A stretch of 64,000 bases of DNA, taken from assembly GCA_018136815.1 (NCBI GenBank), contig CM030932.1:4998407-5062406 (forward strand), in the 5' to 3' direction. Shown piece by piece: positions 61,600 to 64,000 of this stretch. The notes under the pieces are model-generated. The model was not told the origin of the DNA. It saw only the letters and a program-made list of their open reading frames with translations, and ran no database searches. The position numbers were made by a program, and so were the translations under genes. How positions within the stretch are numbered: the stretch's first letter is position 1; every line of letters begins with the position of its first letter. This DNA is from Isochrysis galbana (lineage: Eukaryota; Haptophyta; Isochrysidales; Isochrysidaceae).

Positions 61600-62678
61600 A
61601 CAAGAAACCCAAACCCCAACGACCTTGGGCTCAGAAAACTAACGTAAACACTCCGGAATCATACGATAAACAAACCCCTCCCGCGCGGCGAAGGCTGAGG
61701 TCGCGATCGATCGCCATGCGCGAAGAAATACGGAACGAGAGCGCATAACTACGCAAACGAAGGGTTCGGACTATCGTTAAAGCGAAACTCGTCCGCTTAA
61801 GCCAACGCGGAGGGTCGAGGAGAGATCCAAACTCGCGCGGGGTAAGAAGGCGATGTGCGGAGAGACCTTCTAGACAAGAGACGAGCAAAGGGCGACGAAA
61901 CAAGACGCGAGACGCGAGGCGCGTGCCATTCGTTCTACCTTTCTTTTACCGAAACCACGGCGAAACTAACGTTAAACGTCGGTGCCCCCTCCGCGAGAAT
62001 CGCGAAGAAGAACGGACGAGATGAAGGCAATCATCGAAGGAATCGCGAGAGGAATCGAAGCGAAGGGGGGGGGAATAACGCGCGCGGGGGGGGAACGAAC
62101 GACGGCCGGAGGAAACGAACCGCGCACGGGGGAGAAGAGAACCTCGCGCGGGGGGGGATTAATAGAACGGCCAGAGGCGACGGACGGCACGCCGAGGGAA
62201 AGAACCTGCCGCGGGGGGGGCGAGGGACCGAGGGCACGGCGGGGCAGCGTGGGAGGGCGCGAGGCCGATCTCGGAGCGAGATCGCGTCCTTTCCCTCGCG
62301 GAGCGCGGAGAGACCCCCCACGAGATATCTTGGGACCGGAGAATGTTTTGGACGAATCTTCTTGCCGTCGGCCGAGGAGAGGCGGACGGAGAGAGAGAGA
62401 GAGAGAGAGTCTCGCAGAGCGACTGCAGAACGAGAAGTCGAAGTCATGCCGGTTTATTACCTTAAACGAGCCAACAATTATAGTAACAGCAAAAACAAAA
62501 TTCGAATCGCAAATTTCGAGACCAAAACCTGCAAACCTGGACTTGAGACCATGAGGAATCCGAATCTGTGTGTCTTGTGCGTCAGTGGCAACACGGGGAA
62601 CTGTTCAATTGTAATTGTGAGCGCGTACCTTACACGAATATTCATGCCTACAACCTTCAGATGGGCAGGAATACAACA
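61600..62678 (-). mobile_element. Family 1 5' LTR (inverted copy)
   Basis: Reverse complement of 562 to about 1620. The outer edge is at 62678, where ...ggaatacaaca meets unrelated gagtcaccat. Together with the downstream gag it forms the 5' end of a minus-strand element whose body lies to the left of the gap or is missing. Confidence 0.75.
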
Positions 62679-62769
62679 GAGTCACCATAGCACCATACAC
62701 GCGATTACGCCAAGCGGGGTTCGGGAAGCAGCAGCGGCCCTTCTTCGCTTCTTCTTAGCCCCCCGTGTG

Positions 62770-63006
62770 GCGTGGCTCTTCCTCCCTCTTCGCCTGATTC
62801 CGCGGAGGTGATGCGAGCGCGCAAGATGGCGCGGCTCCGCGTCACATACGAGTCGAGCCATGCCGCCTTGGCTGAAGAAGATACGAGTCGAGCCATGCCG
62901 CCTTGGCTGAAGAAGAAGCGGAGGCGGAGATGCGAGCGCAGGTGCGAAGCCGCAGGCGGAAGACAGAGGCGGCGGTGGCCAGACTGTGGGACGCCAAGCA
63001 GCTGTA
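62770..63006 (+). pseudogene. C-terminal fragment of a coiled-coil gene, broken by a 35-bp duplication
   Basis: The frame reads PDSAEVMRARKMARLRVTYE, then SSHAALAEE. A 35-bp unit (atacgagtcgagccatgccg and onward) is present twice (about 62847-62916). Removing one copy would keep a single frame through EAEAEMRAQVRSRRRKTEA to WDAKQL and TAG at 63004-63006. As it stands the frame shifts. I do not recognise the parent gene; the family 1 LTR ends about 90 bp upstream. Confidence 0.5.
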
Positions 63007-64000
63007 GTCGTAGCCTATCCCCTATGTTTATGAGAGTGAGTGTGAGTGCCATTACTTGTTCCTAGACAATTAACAATCGCATTGACAAATGCAACTTTGG
63101 CAATGACAATGTAGCTGTTTATGGTCTCCGGCTGGGGGTTATGATCTCCGGCTGAGGCTCGTTCGATCGAGCAGAGAGAGAGCTCTCGTCCTTGGTGGTG
63201 GTGGCCGCCTCCCAGAGATGGTGGCGTGCCTAGACAACGCCATCTGTAGGGGCAGTGGCTTCAACACCTCGTGGGCGGACCGACCTACGTCGGGCGACTC
63301 ACCAAGAAAAGCCACCCGGGGAGGAGGGGGGGCGAGGAACCTCTCGTCAGAAAAGAAGAACGGCCCTTACCATCTCGCGCCGTGCGCCGTGAGTGACGAA
63401 TTGGGCAGACCAATTGGGTCTGAGGGCAATTAGGAGGGAGCGAAGCCGGCGGTAGGCGCGGCGGTGGGAACGACTTCGGAGACGCTGACGGGCTGAAGCC
63501 CGTCAGCAGAGGAAGGCAGGCAGGCGGGCTTGAGCGAGGGCGAGGACGGCGGCGAGAGCGACTGCTGGAACGAGCGGACGAGCGGCGAGAGGCGAGGGCG
63601 AGCGAGGGGAGGGCTATGGTGGCGCTTATTGCTGGTCAGTGCAGGTGTGTTGTGTGGTGTTGGGATTGGGATGAATGTCCGTGTATCTCTGTGGGTTTGG
63701 CTCGGGCCGTGGCTCGCGGGTACCTGGGCTGGCATGGCGCATGGCCCTAGCTGGTGGGCGTTGCGTGCCTGCGCGCGCATGTCGTGATCAGTCGGCGCGG
63801 TAGGGTGGGGGTGGGCGGGAAGAGTGCGTGGGAGCGAGGCGCGCTCCATGACCCTATCGTTGATAACGATCGGAGGGGAGTTGGAGCCTGAGAGGGGGGG
63901 GCGCGAGGCATCCCCCCATGCTGAACTAAGTGCATAAACTTAGTTGAATAACACTATTAGCTATCAGTGGCATCTAGCAGGAAGGAAGTTGCCGTTGCCC
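63007..64000. other. Intergenic, no gene seen
   Basis: A perfect 11-bp stem with a 2-nt loop (gctgacgggct ga agcccgtcagc) is at 63484-63507. Frames at 63430-63849 (-) are Pro/His/Ser-rich and motif-free. Confidence 0.45.
63840..63950 (+). repeat. Repeat A-related fragment
   Basis: gctccatgaccctatcgttg, then gggggggcgcgaggc, ccccccatg, and an aactaagtgcataaacttag palindrome. It shares boxes with 33560-33660 and the terminal palindrome with repeat B. Confidence 0.65.

Noticed and set aside
61855-62811. Long Arg/Gly-rich frames in the family 1 LTR
   Set aside because: They lie wholly in GC-rich LTR sequence, appear in both LTR copies in several frames, and carry no domain.

Overview
This is nuclear DNA of a GC-rich, flagellated, photosynthetic eukaryote. 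Genes are widely spaced on both strands. Short GT-AG introns of 113 to 216 bp can be read directly at several places. Two paralogues of an outer-dynein-arm docking protein imply motile flagella. A TPR protein with a twin-arginine, lumen-type leader implies a plastid. Actin, chromatin proteins (PHD-SET, ELM2-SANT) and sulfated-glycan enzymes complete the host gene set. A haptophyte or a similar secondary-plastid microalga fits best, but I cannot fix the lineage. Two blocks of exactly 100 N (18190-18289, 60290-60389) are assembly gaps of unknown size.

Layout. 1-3690 is retroelement debris: the chromodomain end of a Ty3/gypsy polyprotein, its LTR, a truncated gag of the same family (family 1), then an inverted 5' fragment of a second family (family 2). 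4759-11226 holds a dynein-arm docking protein (-), an SF1 UvrD/Rep-type helicase (+) and a type II membrane sulfotransferase-like protein (-). 13230-14531 is a GFO/IDH/MocA oxidoreductase. 17279-25016 is a run of three minus-strand genes: lumenal TPR protein, PHD-SET protein and ELM2-SANT protein. 27623-30733 encodes a 1036-residue EF-hand protein I do not recognise. 31276-33139 is a head-to-head pair of decayed reading frames. 33960-35774 is the second docking-protein paralogue. 38474-43823 groups a fucosyltransferase-like enzyme, a sulfotransferase and a sulfatase. Actin is at 44672-45802. 46990-48975 is a two-exon gene for a zinc-knuckle protein fused to a TrmY-like SPOUT tRNA methyltransferase. 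49890-58375 is a large Ty3 element (family 2) and rearranged neighbours. 60390-62678 is an inverted, nearly identical copy of the family 1 LTR and gag.

The most unusual features are four. First, the family 2 polyprotein carries a phage/bacterial-type DNA cytosine methyltransferase-like domain between its Ser/Pro-rich region and its protease. Second, one in-frame UAG is the only stop separating the gag-like and pol frames of that element. Third, a spliced eukaryotic gene encodes a TrmY-type m1-pseudouridine methyltransferase, a family known mainly from archaea, behind three CCHC zinc knuckles. Fourth, the intergenic DNA is a mosaic of short dispersed repeats, several present twice in the window, often in inverted orientation.

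How genes may work together: the two sulfotransferase-like proteins, the sulfatase and the fucosyltransferase-like enzyme could build and remodel sulfated, fucosylated cell-surface or secreted polysaccharide. The two ODAD3-like paralogues would serve the flagellar outer dynein arm docking complex. The rest looks like unrelated housekeeping and regulatory genes separated by transposon-derived DNA.
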